A DNA stretch of 13,497 nt from contig CAJOLO010000022.1 of the NCBI GenBank assembly GCA_905235345.1, positions 1-13,497 on the forward strand, read 5' to 3'. Below, one piece after another: positions 13,085-13,497 of the stretch (positions are counted from its first letter, which is position 1; every line of letters starts with the position of its first letter). Both the position numbers and the translations under genes were made by a program. Under the pieces are notes generated by a model. That model was not told the DNA's origin, searched no databases, and saw only the letters and a list, made by a program, of their open reading frames with translations. This DNA is from an uncultured Lachnospiraceae bacterium (lineage in GTDB: Bacteria > Bacillota > Clostridia > Lachnospirales > Lachnospiraceae).

Positions 13085-13497
13085 ATGTATAGATATGTTT
13101 CGAAATTGATTGTATATAGGGAGCTTCCTGAGGATAGTATATTAAAAAAGCTTGCAGGTATTTTTGAGGATTTTGACTGGTATAAGGATAATGTACTGTC
13201 TGATTCTTCAACATTTTCTGCATCTAAGCTTGCAGAGATTCAGGACAAGAAGCATATAAGTAAGGAATCTCTGATCACAAGGATATACGCAGAGATAAAG
13301 AAACTGCTGGATCTTTCGACAGACTACGGCTTTGATGACAACCTGTGGCACAATTATCTTACCTTTGTGATGATCACCAATGAGAATTCATTTACTCTTA
13401 CAAGTGAGAAGGTTGGAGCCAATGACGGCAGTGTTAATCATTTTGCCATGAATGATTTTGCTATTTTTAAAGAATTGTTTGATTTCGATTTTTCAGA
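13085..13497 (+). CDS. DUF815-type AAA+ ATPase, N-terminal part (cut by window edge)
   Basis: The open frame runs from ATG 13085 to the end of the window without a stop (137 complete codons). AAAGGAG lies nine bases upstream. The visible part begins MYRYVSKLIVYRELPEDSIL and continues with LLDLSTDYGFDDNLWHNYL, FVMITNENSFTLTSEKVGA and GSVNHFAMNDF, which I recognise as the N-terminal region of DUF815 (PF05673) ATP-binding proteins. The Walker motifs would lie beyond the window and cannot be checked. Compared with family members as I recall them, there seems to be extra sequence around residues 30-60 (DWYKDNVLSDSSTFSASK). Function unknown. Confidence 0.7.
   Translation, partial: MYRYVSKLIVYRELPEDSILKKLAGIFEDFDWYKDNVLSDSSTFSASKLAEIQDKKHISKESLITRIYAEIKKLLDLSTDYGFDDNLWHNYLTFVMITNENSFTLTSEKVGANDGSVNHFAMNDFAIFKELFDFDFS

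Overview
The window looks like chromosomal DNA of a low-GC, Gram-positive anaerobe, most likely a Clostridia member of the Lachnospiraceae type. This rests on strong AGGAGG-type ribosome binding sites, a tRNA array without encoded CCA ends, a nadE/pncB/pncA/nrtR cluster, and proteins resembling DUF4317 and DUF815, which are typical of that group. The species cannot be named from the sequence alone.

Layout: positions 1-763 hold six tRNA genes (Thr, Met or Ile2, Asp, Val, Leu, Arg; the first is cut by the window edge), with a near-consensus promoter before Asp and an intrinsic terminator after Arg. The 3' ends of tRNA-Asp and of tRNA-Arg are each duplicated a short way downstream, and the stretch from 764 to 989 is a patchwork of hairpins and tRNA-like fragments. 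Positions 990-4725 on the minus strand are an NAD salvage cluster, in transcription order nrtR (Nudix-type regulator), pncA (nicotinamidase), pncB (nicotinate phosphoribosyltransferase) and nadE (NAD synthetase). Together they turn nicotinamide into nicotinate, then nicotinate mononucleotide; adenylation by NadD, encoded elsewhere, gives the substrate for NadE. A long inverted repeat sits on the probable nrtR promoter and is the obvious operator candidate.

From 4963 onward all genes are on the plus strand: a YhcC-like radical SAM protein, a secreted GHL10/DUF187-type glycoside hydrolase-like protein, type I 3-dehydroquinase (aroD), a membrane-anchored protein joining a long charged coiled coil to an alpha/beta hydrolase domain, an HD-domain dNTP triphosphohydrolase-like protein, a DUF4317 protein and the start of a DUF815-type ATPase. 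These look like several short transcription units, not one pathway.

The most unusual material is non-coding: a 77-nt structured element present twice (2001 and 4996) with wobble-type changes that keep the same fold, duplicated tRNA tails, a nested hairpin ahead of nadE, a 65-nt near-perfect palindrome, and a GC-rich 57-bp tandem repeat between 11638 and 11817. In protein, the main oddity is an alpha/beta hydrolase whose nucleophile position carries Asp instead of Ser.
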